Shown: positions 1 to 8,603 of the stretch, one piece after another
Numbering within the stretch: the first letter of the stretch is position 1
Layout: every line of letters begins with the position of its first letter
NCBI GenBank assembly: GCA_002506085.1
Contig: DAWV01000002.1
Coordinates: 1-64,000 of the forward strand
DNA from: Methanocorpusculaceae archaeon UBA425
GTDB taxonomy: Archaea; Halobacteriota; Methanomicrobia; Methanomicrobiales; Methanocorpusculaceae
DNA length: 64,000 nt
Reading direction: 5' to 3'
The notes under the pieces: model-generated
The model's input: only the letters and a program-made list of their open reading frames with translations
Told to the model about the DNA's origin: nothing
Database searches by the model: none
Position numbers and translations under genes: made by a program

Positions 1-378
1 AAAGGAGCAGCCGGTTCCACAGTAAGGACAGGTTGTTGTTACACACTTTATTTCCATGGATAAAACCTCGGATAGTAAAGAAATCTATTTGCCGGATATA
101 TAAGGGTGTCTTCTCGGGGTCATTTTTTGATTATTTATGGTGGGTTATCAATAATCCTGGAATATTCTGTGTTAATCTAATTATATTTACAGAATTCAAA
201 TTGAAAATGTATTTCACAATACAACGCGCGAAAAAGCAAGGTTTGATATGTAATCTCTAATCACAATTTTTTCTTTAAGGCACCAGCCGGTCCACATCAT
301 CATTCCAAAAAGACTATAGTGTAATCCACACAACGAATAATGCAATAAGTTATATAGACTTACAAATCAGGAGAAATC
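1..378. other. AT-rich leading region, no supported gene
   Basis: No convincing gene is visible. A 75-codon open frame (33-260, +) has no recognisable motif and lies in AT-rich sequence, so I do not call it. Frame 1 is open from base 1 to a TAA at 61-63 and could be the tail of a gene entering from the left, but nothing identifies it. A T-rich run near 268-276 could serve as an archaeal T-tract terminator. A TATA-like TTATATAG at 350-357 and a GGAG at 370-373 precede the ATPase gene that starts at 379. Confidence 0.4.
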
Positions 379-1251
379 ATGAGCGATCAACCAGATGGAT
401 GTGATGGTCACTGTGACGGATGCTCACAGAAGACTGATACCTGTCAGCAGCCGAAAAAAGCTGACATCAGTGTACGACATGTAATACTTGTTCTTTCAGG
501 AAAGGGCGGTGTAGGAAAGAGTACTGTTTCCGTTAACCTGGCCTATGCCCTCTCCAACCATGGATACCAGACCGGTCTTCTCGATCTGGATATTCACGGT
601 CCGTCGATTGCCAAGATGCTCGGCATCGAAGACCTCCGTCTTCAGGCAATAGGCAATAAGATCATGCCAGTCAAGGTAACCGGCTCGCTGAAAGTAGTAT
701 CCATGGCCCTTCTCTTAAACGAGACTGACAGCCCGATTGTATGGCGTGGTCCGATGAAGGCTGCCGCAATTCAGCAGTTCCTTGGTGATGTTGACTGGGG
801 GACCCTTGACTATCTCGTTGTCGACCTTCCGCCTGGAACTGGTGATGAGGCTCTTAATATTGTGCAGTATGCACCAAACGTCGAAGGCGCTGTCATAGTA
901 ACGACCCCGCAGGATGTCGCCGTTCTGGACTCCACCAAGGCAATCAAGTTTGTTGAAATGATGGAGCTTCCGGTCCTCGGCATTATCGAGAACATGTCCG
1001 GTATGGTCTGTCCGCACTGCGGAGATGTTATCGATCTCTTCGGCAAAGGCGGAGGACAGAAGGCAGCAGTCAAATATAATGTCCCCTTCCTAGGTGAGAT
1101 TCCAATCGATATCGAGATGAGAAAGGCCGGCGACGAGGGAAGAGCCTTCATCGTCAGAAAGCCTGGAGATACCAAACCCAATCCGACCTGGGATGCTGTT
1201 GACAAGGTCATGGAAAATCTCATCGTTGAGGTAGAAAAACGCGAAGAGTAA
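379..1251 (+). CDS. Mrp/NBP35-family Fe-S cluster carrier ATPase
   Basis: A P-loop NTPase of the Mrp/ApbC/NBP35 family, thought to carry Fe-S clusters to apo-proteins in the cytosol. The deviant Walker A motif GKGGVGKST is at residues 41-49, a DLPPGTGDEAL segment follows in the middle, and a C-terminal CPHCG supplies the CxxC that binds the bridging cluster in the dimer. The N-terminus has extra cysteines (CDGHCDGC and a later C), as in NBP35-type proteins with an N-terminal cluster. Length (290 aa) is normal. A GGAG lies a few bases before the ATG. The stop is one base before mfnD, so it probably heads a three-gene transcript; the link to methanofuran synthesis is inference from position only. 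Confidence 0.93.
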   Translation: MSDQPDGCDGHCDGCSQKTDTCQQPKKADISVRHVILVLSGKGGVGKSTVSVNLAYALSNHGYQTGLLDLDIHGPSIAKMLGIEDLRLQAIGNKIMPVKVTGSLKVVSMALLLNETDSPIVWRGPMKAAAIQQFLGDVDWGTLDYLVVDLPPGTGDEALNIVQYAPNVEGAVIVTTPQDVAVLDSTKAIKFVEMMELPVLGIIENMSGMVCPHCGDVIDLFGKGGGQKAAVKYNVPFLGEIPIDIEMRKAGDEGRAFIVRKPGDTKPNPTWDAVDKVMENLIVEVEKREE

Positions 1252-1252
1252 C

Positions 1253-2158
1253 ATGAACGTCCTCATCGCCGAATATACTGCAGTTCGCAACCCGTTCCTC
1301 GCACCCGAGGGAAAAGCCATGGTTTCCGCCCTGAAAAAGAGCTTTGAAGCCTGCGGGCATTCCGTCGTCATGCCTTCCGGGAGCGATTTCGATGCTGAGA
1401 TTGCCCGCCTTGCTCCGGACTGTGATTACGGTCTGGTCATTGCTCCGGATGAACTCCTTGCGAAATATACTCACACGCTTGAACTCGCCACCCACAATCT
1501 CGGCTCGGACAGCACTGCGATTGCCGTTTGCGCAAGCAAACGTCTCTCGTCAAAACTTCTTGCGAAGGCGGGTATCGATGTACCGGCTGAAGTCCCTGTT
1601 GACTTTGCCGGAAAACGTGTCATTAAACCCGTCAAGGGAGCTGGTTCGGTCGATGTCCGTATCGCGAAAGTTGGGGAACTTCCGAAAGCAGGAGAGATGG
1701 CTGTCGAGTTCCTCGAAGGTGAACATTATAGTGTAAGTATTGTCGGGAGTCGTGTCGTTGGAGAAGCCTGCGGATTTTACAGTGGTCTTCCGCCGGTCTT
1801 CCTGACAATCAACCGCCAGATCTCCTATCCCGATGAGGATGGAAGATTCGTCTACAAAGGGGGCGAGACGCCTGTTCACCCTACTCGTGAGGTCGAGATG
1901 ATTGAAGTCGCCAAAAAAGCAATCGAGACACTCGGTTGTCAGGGTTATGTCGGGATTGACATGGTTGTCGGCGAAAAAATCTGGGTGGTTGACGTGAACC
2001 CCCGCCCGACCATGAGCATTCTCGGAATTGTGAAAGTCATCGAAGAGGAAATTGCCGACGTTCTTCTGAAAGCGACGGTGGGGCTGCCTCCTGAGTGCGT
2101 TCACTACAACAACAAAACCGCAAAATATGATGATATGGGCGGAGTAACAGTAGAATGA
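1253..2158 (+). CDS. mfnD: ATP-grasp tyramine--glutamate ligase (methanofuran biosynthesis)
   Basis: An ATP-grasp ligase of 301 aa that resembles MfnD, the enzyme joining glutamate to tyramine during methanofuran synthesis. The C-terminal half carries the ATP-grasp signature: VIKPVKGAGSVDV for nucleotide binding, and GYVGIDMVVGEKIWVVDVNPRPT with the metal-binding D/N residues. It starts one base after the Mrp-like gene and overlaps the next gene, mfnF, by the ATGA tetranucleotide. Adjacency to an MfnF-type protein strongly supports the assignment over a generic ATP-grasp enzyme. The cofactor made here is the substrate carrier for Ftr, encoded at 36512 in the same window. Confidence 0.8.
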   Translation: MNVLIAEYTAVRNPFLAPEGKAMVSALKKSFEACGHSVVMPSGSDFDAEIARLAPDCDYGLVIAPDELLAKYTHTLELATHNLGSDSTAIAVCASKRLSSKLLAKAGIDVPAEVPVDFAGKRVIKPVKGAGSVDVRIAKVGELPKAGEMAVEFLEGEHYSVSIVGSRVVGEACGFYSGLPPVFLTINRQISYPDEDGRFVYKGGETPVHPTREVEMIEVAKKAIETLGCQGYVGIDMVVGEKIWVVDVNPRPTMSILGIVKVIEEEIADVLLKATVGLPPECVHYNNKTAKYDDMGGVTVE

Positions 2159-3084
2159 TCGGGATTGACGTCGGAGGTGCCAACCTCAAGATTGTTGACG
2201 AGCACGGCGTCCATATTTACTACTGCCCGCTCTGGAAAGAGTCGGATCTGGAAGAAATCATCAGCAGATACGCTTCTGCTGACAACGCCGCAGTTGTAAT
2301 GAGCGGAGAGCTTGCTGACGGTTTCTTCAATAAAACCGAAGGAATTTCCTACATTGTTAATGCTGTGAAGAAAACCTTCCCAAACGCCATTTTCTATGGT
2401 ACCGATGCAAAGTTCCATACCAATGCATGCCCTGAACTTGCGGCAGCCAACTGGCTTGCCTCGGTTGATTTTCTCCGCAGGAAATATCCGAAAGGGATGA
2501 TGCTGGATATCGGAAGTACCACCGCAGATATCGTTCCATTTGGTCAGTTTGAAAAACTCATCCGGATGACCGATACGCTTCGGCTCCAGGCAGGCTACCT
2601 TGTCTATACAGGAATGCTCCGGACACCGGTTGCCGCGCTCGCAAACTCGGCGGAAATACATGGCGTTCCGACACCGTTCTCAACAGAGTATTTTGCCTGT
2701 TCGGGCGATGTCCACTTTGTCCTGGGCCATCTCGGAATGGAAGAGTATTCCTCAGCTACTCCTGATGGAAAAGAGGTCTCCTGTGAAGCCTGTCAGAGAC
2801 GGCTTGCACGCACCGTCTGTGCCGATCTGGAAGAAATCGGTCAGGATGGTGCTGTAAGTATTGCTGAATCCTTCTGGACCGCTCAGAAGAATCTTGTATG
2901 TGACGCGGTGGACAAAGTCGCGAAGAATGCGAACGTCGACATGATTCTTGTCGGCGGTATCGGCTCTCCTACATTCGCCCCGCTTGTCGGCGGTGCCGAC
3001 CTGACAGCTTCTCTCGGAATCCCCGCAGACGCTTTACCGGCGTTCGCTGTAAGAGAACTCGCCGGGATTAATAATCAGAGTTAA
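2155..3084 (+). CDS. mfnF: MfnF-like methanofuran biosynthesis protein (ASKHA/hydantoinase superfamily)
   Basis: A 309-aa protein of the H4MPT-linked C1-transfer family (TIGR03123-like), which includes MfnF, the enzyme that joins the aminomethylfuran phosphate to glutamyl-tyramine. The N-terminal GIDVGGANLK phosphate-binding loop and an internal LDIGSTTADIVPF are typical ASKHA/hydantoinase-A folds, and a CEACQRR segment sits in the C-terminal half. It overlaps mfnD by ATGA, so the two are translationally coupled. Function is assigned from the family and the mfnD linkage; the exact substrate is not visible in the sequence. Confidence 0.8.
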   Translation: MIGIDVGGANLKIVDEHGVHIYYCPLWKESDLEEIISRYASADNAAVVMSGELADGFFNKTEGISYIVNAVKKTFPNAIFYGTDAKFHTNACPELAAANWLASVDFLRRKYPKGMMLDIGSTTADIVPFGQFEKLIRMTDTLRLQAGYLVYTGMLRTPVAALANSAEIHGVPTPFSTEYFACSGDVHFVLGHLGMEEYSSATPDGKEVSCEACQRRLARTVCADLEEIGQDGAVSIAESFWTAQKNLVCDAVDKVAKNANVDMILVGGIGSPTFAPLVGGADLTASLGIPADALPAFAVRELAGINNQS

Positions 3085-3218
3085 AAATCAGGAAACCTTA
3101 TTTTTTAGTGAAATTGTTTTCGTTTATTCTGTGTTTTCCATGGGTGGGGATTGTATGTACATCCGGCGATAATTCCGTACATCTGATATAAGTACATTTA
3201 TGGCCCGGAAAAGAATCC

Positions 3219-3836
3219 TCAACTCTTCCTTCTCAGTTTTTTCTGTTTCTGGAACTCAGCCGATGTCCCTTTACCATCTGCCGGTGCCTTATACAAATCA
3301 GGATACCCGCTTGCCGCCAGAATATCCTCTGACGTTATTGACCCTTTAGGATTTGAAATCTCTGTAGTCATAAGGGAGATAAATGAGTTTGGCAGCTGCA
3401 TGCCATACAGAAAGTTTGCCTGCGGAATCGGCAGATTCGAAAGTGCGTAATTTCTGACTGTGCCCCGGTCTATCTCAATTCCCAGGGCATTCATGATATT
3501 TGCCGTGTGGGAATAGGAATGAAGCCTTGATAGAGAAATTGCCATATCCACAACTGCCGAACCAAGCCGTGTATCCGGATAAAACGGCTCTTCCGCATAA
3601 ATAAGAGTGCCGCACTCCTTGCATTTGAACCGTCTGACTCTGACAGTGATCCTCTTTCTTCCCATTGGGGTGCTGAGCATCACATACTGCTTCTCCTTTG
3701 TATCATACGGCTGGGGTTTCCCTCCGCAGAGCGGACAGGGTTTTGCTTTTGCAAAAAGCGTGCTATCCAGCGAGGACAGACCAACAGACACGGTGGTCAT
3801 CAGAAGAGATGGGATTTTTACCAGGTGGCGGGTCAT
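3219..3836 (-). CDS. Zinc-ribbon / helix-turn-helix protein of unknown function
   Basis: I do not recognise a named family. The protein (about 205 aa from the ATG at 3836; the longer frame to 3914 adds a less convincing leader) has a zinc ribbon, CPLCG followed some 45 residues later by CKECG, and then a helical segment (SYSHTANIMNALGIEIDRGTVRNYAL) that reads like an HTH. That layout resembles the N-terminal DNA-binding half of zinc-ribbon transposases, but no DDE catalytic region follows, so it may be a domesticated fragment or a regulator. The C-terminus is basic (KKLRRKS). It diverges from the next gene, with a 90-bp gap holding TA-rich promoter sequence. Confidence 0.6.
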   Translation of the reverse strand: MTRHLVKIPSLLMTTVSVGLSSLDSTLFAKAKPCPLCGGKPQPYDTKEKQYVMLSTPMGRKRITVRVRRFKCKECGTLIYAEEPFYPDTRLGSAVVDMAISLSRLHSYSHTANIMNALGIEIDRGTVRNYALSNLPIPQANFLYGMQLPNSFISLMTTEISNPKGSITSEDILAASGYPDLYKAPADGKGTSAEFQKQKKLRRKS

Positions 3837-3925
3837 AATTATGATTAATAGTGGGTGGAACCTCGTAATCAATCCTCTGGCCGAATAATTATCTTCATAA
3901 TCTCCCCCGCCCATTTCTAACTCAG

Positions 3926-4486
3926 ATGAAAATAAAAGGCATTACCATCCGGATACCCCCCATCCTGCTTGCTGCAACGGTATTTTTTGCCGCCATGTGT
4001 GCAATGACGTTCGGGTCAAGCAAAGACCCGATTTATTTATACATCGGTCTCCCTCTTTGTGCGGTTCTGATAGGTTTCCCCCTCTGGATCTCTTACACCA
4101 GCGAAAAACAGATTCTTCGCGACGCTCCGAAGTTTCATGCCCATGCAAAACTTATCCGGGCACGTCAGCTCTCCCCGACGATGAAAGGAAACATCGTCAT
4201 CATTGAAGGAACAGTTCTCAAAGTCACCGGGCTCATGATGAATAAACCCTCCTACTTAATCGAAGACCCGACCGGTCAGGTCGTCGCCAAACGGTTCGCA
4301 CTTCCCGACCCCCTTATTGGTGTCGGAGCAAATATTGAAGTTCTCGGTCGTGTAGTTGGCAAAGCCGTCAGTCCATCAACCCTCTACATCAACGCTCTCA
4401 CCATAAAACCGATTGCGGCATTCAGAGATGTCCCGGAGGAAGGAAAACCCGAGCCGGAAAAAATCCGGATTAAGAAACTCAATTAA
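3926..4486 (+). CDS. Membrane-anchored protein with OB-like domain, function unknown
   Basis: A 186-aa protein with two hydrophobic segments near the N-terminus (about residues 10-30 and 37-55), then a soluble domain. That domain (about 75-165) has alternating beta-type hydrophobics (GNIVIIEGTVLKVTG, YLIEDPTGQVVAKRF, GANIEVLGRVVGK), which reads like an OB-fold as in NfeD or nucleic-acid-binding modules. The tail is charged (EKIRIKK). It probably sits in the membrane with the domain facing the cytosol. It lies 15 bases before the NIF3 gene and could be co-transcribed. No specific function is assigned. Confidence 0.65.
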   Translation: MKIKGITIRIPPILLAATVFFAAMCAMTFGSSKDPIYLYIGLPLCAVLIGFPLWISYTSEKQILRDAPKFHAHAKLIRARQLSPTMKGNIVIIEGTVLKVTGLMMNKPSYLIEDPTGQVVAKRFALPDPLIGVGANIEVLGRVVGKAVSPSTLYINALTIKPIAAFRDVPEEGKPEPEKIRIKKLN

Positions 4487-4501
4487 TACTTACCGCCAAT
4501 T

Positions 4502-5230
4502 ATGATTATGCAAAAAGATGCTTTCATCGCCCTTCTTGAAAAGATTGCTCCGCCCGAGCTGGCGGAAGATTTCGACGAAGGCAGAATCGGACTAATTGTG
4601 GACGGGACCGATACGATAGAAAAGATTGCCTGTGCTCTCGACGCTACCCCCTATGTCTGTGAACTCGCTGCAAAAGGAAAGTTCGATGCTCTCGTTGTTC
4701 ACCACCCGGCTTTCTGGGAGCCGATGCATGGAGCGACCGGCAGAAGCGCCAAAATTCTCCGCCCCCTCATGGCGAATAATATCAATCTCTATGCCATGCA
4801 CACAAACTTCGATCACGCGGAAGGAGGAATCAACGATGCTCTCGCACAGGAAGCGGGTCTCACGAACTGCGTTAGAATGAATAAAACTCCCGACTCTCTT
4901 GGTTTCGTCGGCGACATGACGAAAAGCTTCGAAGAAATTGCCAAAACACTCGGCTGCGGTCTTCGTGTCTGGGGGGATGTATCAGATGTCACCCGGCTTG
5001 CCGTCGTTGGCGGCGCGGCATTCGATCCGGAATTAATTCTGGAAGCCGTTTCCCTTGGAGCACAGGCCTATCTGGCATCCGAACTCAAATACAATCTTGC
5101 CAGAGAAGCCCCCATTCCTTGTATTGAAGCAACCCACTATGCGCTGGAAGCCCCCGGAATGCGGATGCTTGCAAAAGCAAAAGGGTGGACCTTCATCGAA
5201 GACATTCCGGTCACCTCAATTATTCAATGA
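4502..5230 (+). CDS. NIF3-family dinuclear metal protein (GTP cyclohydrolase 1 type 2-like)
   Basis: A 242-aa member of the NIF3/YbgI family, hexameric proteins that bind two metal ions. Metal-ligand motifs are seen at VVHHPAFW, AMHTNFDHAEGG (H-x-N-x-D), and near the end EATHYALEAPG. The archaeal members are this short; the bacterial inserted domain is absent. Two ATGs lie close together (4502 and 4508) and no Shine-Dalgarno decides between them. It overlaps the following SWIM gene by ATGA. Members are annotated as GTP cyclohydrolase 1 type 2, but the physiological role in archaea is unsettled. Confidence 0.88.
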   Translation: MIMQKDAFIALLEKIAPPELAEDFDEGRIGLIVDGTDTIEKIACALDATPYVCELAAKGKFDALVVHHPAFWEPMHGATGRSAKILRPLMANNINLYAMHTNFDHAEGGINDALAQEAGLTNCVRMNKTPDSLGFVGDMTKSFEEIAKTLGCGLRVWGDVSDVTRLAVVGGAAFDPELILEAVSLGAQAYLASELKYNLAREAPIPCIEATHYALEAPGMRMLAKAKGWTFIEDIPVTSIIQ

Positions 5231-5562
5231 TTCATCCATTTCAGATTCTCAAAACAGAAGGTGAACTTAACGACGTGGTACGTACGGCATTCATCGACGC
5301 ATATGGTAAGCGGGGTATGGAAGCTTTCGACGCCGTGAAGGAGAAGCGGGTGAAAAAGTATCGGGATTATTATGTGGTCGTCGGGAACACCGGTGAATAT
5401 TATGTCGAGGGCTCCTTTTGCAGTTGTGAGGCGCGGCTTTACGGAAAGGAGTGCTGGCACACTCTTGCCGTAAAAATTGCAGATGAGACCGGAATGTATG
5501 AATCCTACAATCTCTGGTATTATAAGAACGGCGTTGATGAGGACGAACCGGAGTATGAGTAA
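5227..5562 (+). CDS. SWIM zinc-finger domain protein
   Basis: A small (111 aa) protein with a SWIM-type zinc motif, CSCEARLYGKECWH (CxC...CxH), in its centre, preceded by beta-type sequence YYVVVGNTGEYYVEGSF. SWIM fingers bind DNA or proteins; archaeal stand-alone forms are often linked to recombination or repair. The start is the ATG at 5227, which overlaps the stop of the NIF3 gene; the longer frame from 5185 would run inside NIF3 and lacks motif support. The C-terminus is very acidic. The partner and function are unknown. Confidence 0.8.
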   Translation: MIHPFQILKTEGELNDVVRTAFIDAYGKRGMEAFDAVKEKRVKKYRDYYVVVGNTGEYYVEGSFCSCEARLYGKECWHTLAVKIADETGMYESYNLWYYKNGVDEDEPEYE

Positions 5563-5610
5563 GTATCCAGACACCTATTTTTAAAATACATCCGTCCCTA
5601 CCTTATAGGA

Positions 5611-6120
5611 ATGGCTTCAATACTTGTGACCTGTTACAGCAGGACTGGAAAAACCCGAATACTCGCAGATTCAATCGGCAAAGGAGCAAAGGAAGTGGCA
5701 GGCGTCGAGGTCGATGTCCTCCAGTTCAATCGTGTGACTGCAAGTGACCTTGTTCGTTATGACGGAGTTATTCTGGGTTCACCGGTTTATTTCGGCGGTG
5801 TGGCTGCGGAATTAAAAGAGTTCATCGACAGTACGACCTTTGTGCGCGGCAAACTCTCCGGGAAAATCGGGGCGGCATTTACCACATCAGGGGATCGTAC
5901 CGGCGGAAAAGAGACGGCGATTCTTTCCATCGTCCAGGCAATGCTCATTCACGGGATGGTTGTCGTCGGTGATCCGATATCGCCCGAATCAAAAAATGAG
6001 GAGCACAACGGAGGTCATTACGGTCTTGCCGCAGACGGTCAGCTTACCGAAGCGGATTTACGGCATGCGGAATATTTCGGTCGGTACGTGGCGACAATAG
6101 TTGCCCGGATGTTTAATTAA
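5611..6120 (+). CDS. Flavodoxin-family (WrbA-like) flavoprotein
   Basis: A 169-aa flavodoxin-fold protein. The FMN phosphate loop is YSRTGKTRILADSI (residues 9-22), the second binding region is GSPVYFGGVAAELKEFID, and FTTSGDRTGGKET is the third, all in the order expected for WrbA/NAD(P)H:quinone oxidoreductase relatives. It probably transfers electrons in the cytosol or handles quinone-like or oxidative stress compounds. It is separated from the SWIM gene by 48 bases and converges on surE with an 8-base overlap of the two 3' ends. Confidence 0.88.
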   Translation: MASILVTCYSRTGKTRILADSIGKGAKEVAGVEVDVLQFNRVTASDLVRYDGVILGSPVYFGGVAAELKEFIDSTTFVRGKLSGKIGAAFTTSGDRTGGKETAILSIVQAMLIHGMVVVGDPISPESKNEEHNGGHYGLAADGQLTEADLRHAEYFGRYVATIVARMFN

Positions 6121-6904
6121 CATCCGCAATCATCTTTTTCAGGTCATCGCATGCTTTGAATGCGGTGTTATCCATGGTAAGCGGCGTTATCGACACAAGA
6201 TTCTGCCGGAGTGCCGTGACATCGGAATGCTCTTCGGGGATGTAGATAAGTTCTCCGTTAATCCAGTAGTAGGGCTTGCCCCTCGGGTCGATTCTTTTTT
6301 CAACCGATGTCTTAAACAGCCGTTCACCGAGAACCGTGACCTCGTAGCCTTCGATTTTGGCTGCAGGAATATTGATATTAATAAGGTGGCTGTTTTTCGG
6401 CAGACCTTTTTCGAGAAACAGTTTGGTGAGTTTTATCATGACTTCTTTGCTCTGGGTAAAATCCAGTGGTCGGGATCTCGGTTTTTCGGCTTTATTTCCT
6501 AAATCGCTCATCTGCAGGGAATATGCGAGAGACGGGACTCCCTGGTTCGCAGCTTCCATGGCGGCACCGACTGTTCCTGAAGTGGTAATTGACTCGAACG
6601 AAATATTTTCTCCGAGGTTGATGCCCGAGACCACGAGGTCAGGCTTGAGACCAAGTCCATACAAACCAAGCAGAAGGGAGTCTGTCGGTCTACCTCCCAC
6701 GGCGTATGCCTGTGTTCCATGCATCGTGACTTTGTTCATTCTGAGCGGCTCAAATATTGAAATCGATCTGCCGACTGCACTTTGCTGGGTTGCCGGTGCA
6801 ACGACTCTTACGTCGGCAAAGGTTGAAAGGGCATCATATGCAGCCCAGAGACCACTGGAATTTATACCATCATCGTTGGTTAAGAGTATTTTTGGTCGGG
6901 GCAT
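6113..6904 (-). CDS. surE: 5'/3'-nucleotidase SurE
   Basis: SurE hydrolyses nucleoside 5'- and 3'-monophosphates with a divalent metal. The diagnostic N-terminal metal motif LLTNDDGINSSGL is at about residues 6-18, followed by VVAPATQQSAVGRSIS and VVSGINLGENI. About 263 aa from the ATG at 6904, the usual family length; the longer frame to 6982 adds 26 residues with no family counterpart. The 3' end overlaps the flavodoxin gene by 8 bases on the other strand. Upstream is the tRNA-Met promoter. Confidence 0.93.
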   Translation of the reverse strand: MPRPKILLTNDDGINSSGLWAAYDALSTFADVRVVAPATQQSAVGRSISIFEPLRMNKVTMHGTQAYAVGGRPTDSLLLGLYGLGLKPDLVVSGINLGENISFESITTSGTVGAAMEAANQGVPSLAYSLQMSDLGNKAEKPRSRPLDFTQSKEVMIKLTKLFLEKGLPKNSHLININIPAAKIEGYEVTVLGERLFKTSVEKRIDPRGKPYYWINGELIYIPEEHSDVTALRQNLVSITPLTMDNTAFKACDDLKKMIADVN

Positions 6905-7015
6905 TCTTCTCAGATATGTTTCATTGGTGAGGTAATACCCTTTTGGGTTCCGGTGACATTGAGTATATACTGAATGCCTCATGCAGAAAGATTATTTTCG
7001 GCTGGCGTTTCGTAA

Positions 7016-7026
7016 TCTATATATTT
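7016..7026 (+). promoter_or_regulatory. TATA box for tRNA-Met
   Basis: An AT-rich CTATATATTTC lies about 30-40 bases before the tRNA, the spacing expected for an archaeal TATA box feeding a stable RNA gene. Confidence 0.55.
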
Positions 7027-7054
7027 CAGCACATCCTTCATTTTATGCACATTC

Positions 7055-7128
7055 GCTGCGGTGGCCTAGCCGGTTAGGGCGCGGGACTCATAATCCCGAG
7101 ATCGGGGGTTCGGATCCCTCTCGCAGCA
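7055..7128 (+). tRNA. tRNA-Met (anticodon CAT, elongator-like)
   Basis: A full cloverleaf can be folded: acceptor GCTGCGG paired with TCGCAGC (one G-T), discriminator A, D-arm GCC/GGC, anticodon stem CGGGA/TCCCG with loop CTCATAA (anticodon CAT at 7089-7091), and T-arm GGGGG/CCCTC around TTCGGAT. No CCA is encoded and no intron is present. The anticodon stem lacks the three consecutive G-C pairs of initiator tRNA, so an elongator is favoured. An isoleucine tRNA with a modified CAT anticodon cannot be excluded. Confidence 0.93.
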
Positions 7129-7154
7129 CTGGTATTTTTGATTTTTCTTTTGAA

Positions 7155-7787
7155 TCACAAACCGTAATCATTCAGGATTTCTACCGTCTCTTTTACTCTC
7201 GTCTCAAAATGGATACTGTCCATTAAATACCGGACCATGCACACATTTCTTGCACCGGCATTTAGAACCCGGGTGATGTTTTCTCCATCAATCCCTCCGA
7301 TTGCAACAACCGGAACATCGCCTGCCAGTTTGACTGCTTCTGCGATTATCTCTGTTCCCGTCACAGGATCGGGCTTTTTCTTTGTGGGGGTCTGAAATAT
7401 TGGTCCAAACCCGATGTAATCTGGTTTTAGTTTTACCGCTTCTTTTACCTGTTCAAGATTATGGGTTGAGAGTCCATACCCACAAACGTTTTCGCCGCAT
7501 ATTTTTTTTGCATCCGTTATGCTGATATCATCCTGGCCCAGATGAAGGCAGTCCGCACCGCAGAGATATGCAAGGTCTGCCCGGTCATTCAGCACAAACC
7601 TTGTTTCAGTTCTATCTGTGACACTCATAATCTCAGATGCTGCCTGCAGAATCTCCCTGTCACATAATTCTTTTTCCCTCAGTTGAAGGTATTTCACATT
7701 ATACTTAACTGCAGTTTCGGCAATCTTCTTGTAGGGAAAAAAAGGTTTAGTAATTATCAGGTAGAGCCCGAAGTCATTTTTTATCAC
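7155..7787 (-). CDS. thiE: Thiamine-phosphate synthase ThiE
   Basis: ThiE couples hydroxymethylpyrimidine diphosphate with thiazole phosphate to make thiamine phosphate. The 210-aa TIM barrel shows LQLREKE, FVLNDRADLA, CLHLGQDDI, GFGPIFQTPTKKKP and VVAIGGIDGENI, the standard pyrophosphate and substrate loops. Its start overlaps the stop of thi4 by the ATGA type, so the two genes form an operon under the TPP riboswitch upstream of thi4. Confidence 0.95.
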   Translation of the reverse strand: MIKNDFGLYLIITKPFFPYKKIAETAVKYNVKYLQLREKELCDREILQAASEIMSVTDRTETRFVLNDRADLAYLCGADCLHLGQDDISITDAKKICGENVCGYGLSTHNLEQVKEAVKLKPDYIGFGPIFQTPTKKKPDPVTGTEIIAEAVKLAGDVPVVAIGGIDGENITRVLNAGARNVCMVRYLMDSIHFETRVKETVEILNDYGL

Positions 7788-8551
7788 TTTAACTCCTCAA
7801 TAATCAGTTTTGCAACTTTTTCTCCGGAACGCAGCATCCCCCCGAATACCGGTCCCATACGCGGGGATCCGAATACTCCGTTTGCTGCCATACCGCAGAC
7901 ATAGAGCCCCGGATAAATCTCTTTGGTATTTAGAACAGTCTCCGCTTCACCTTCAGCGGCGTTTAAGGAACGCTCACCGCAGACTTTTCCAGTCGGTGTA
8001 TTAAGAGTGATGTTATTCTTTTTTGCAACAGTTTCAGAAACCATGCAGGGGTGTCCTGTTGCATCCACAACAATCTTTGCTCTGAAGGAAAGAGGGTCTA
8101 CATGCAGACCTTCTCTTACAACAGAACCCCAGTTTACAACAACGCCTGATACTCTGTCATCCTTAAACACCACATCTTCCACGCTCATACCGTTGTGAAT
8201 CAGAACGCCTCTCTTTGATGCTCTGTATATCAGGGCTGATGTTGCCAGAACACTGTCGCAGATGACGAGATTTTCATTATATCTTTCATAAGGGATTTCA
8301 AGTTCATCCAAAAGATATACTGCCTCGTTTTGAATCGCAATAGATGAAAACAGCATGGCGCCGCCCCACATACCACCCCCCGGAGCAAGTTTGCTCTCAA
8401 ACATGGATACTTTATAGCCTGCTTCTGCAATTTTTATTGCGGCGATAAGCCCGGACGGGCCTGTTCCTACAATCGCTACATCAAGACATAGATTATCCCG
8501 AAGTCTTAAAAACCAGGAATCTGTGATTGCTTTGGTTACTTCCAAGTCCAT
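7784..8551 (-). CDS. thi4: Thiazole synthase Thi4 (ADP-thiazole biosynthesis)
   Basis: Makes the thiazole half of thiamine from NAD and glycine plus sulfur. About 255 aa with the FAD/NAD-type fold DVAIVGTGPSGLIAAIKIA, ESKLAPGGGMWGGAMLF, VVDATGHP and the C-terminal GMAANGVFGSPRMGPVFGGM. Archaeal members are usually catalytic and sulfide-dependent, in contrast to the suicidal yeast enzyme; a cysteine lies two residues after GH here, but I cannot align it with the yeast sulfur-donor cysteine. The ATG at 8551 is chosen because a strong GGGAGG lies 8 bases upstream (8560-8565); the frame to 8587 would begin inside the leader. First gene of thi4-thiE. Confidence 0.93.
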   Translation of the reverse strand: MDLEVTKAITDSWFLRLRDNLCLDVAIVGTGPSGLIAAIKIAEAGYKVSMFESKLAPGGGMWGGAMLFSSIAIQNEAVYLLDELEIPYERYNENLVICDSVLATSALIYRASKRGVLIHNGMSVEDVVFKDDRVSGVVVNWGSVVREGLHVDPLSFRAKIVVDATGHPCMVSETVAKKNNITLNTPTGKVCGERSLNAAEGEAETVLNTKEIYPGLYVCGMAANGVFGSPRMGPVFGGMLRSGEKVAKLIIEELK

Positions 8552-8559
8552 TTTGTTAT

Positions 8560-8578
8560 CCTCCCTGAATTCAGGTGG
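8560..8578 (-). promoter_or_regulatory. Shine-Dalgarno of thi4 with potential sequestering hairpin
   Basis: On the mRNA strand a CCACCT segment precedes GAATTC and then AGGGAGG, the Shine-Dalgarno. CC and CCT can pair with AGG and GG around a small internal loop, which would hide the ribosome site. This is a plausible output switch for the TPP riboswitch just upstream; the pairing is my inference. Confidence 0.45.
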
Positions 8579-8603
8579 ATAATGCATAGGCAGATAGAGG
8601 AAA

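Noticed and set aside
33..260. Possible 75-codon gene at the left end
   Set aside because: AT-rich, no motif, no ribosome site; composition unlike the real genes around it.
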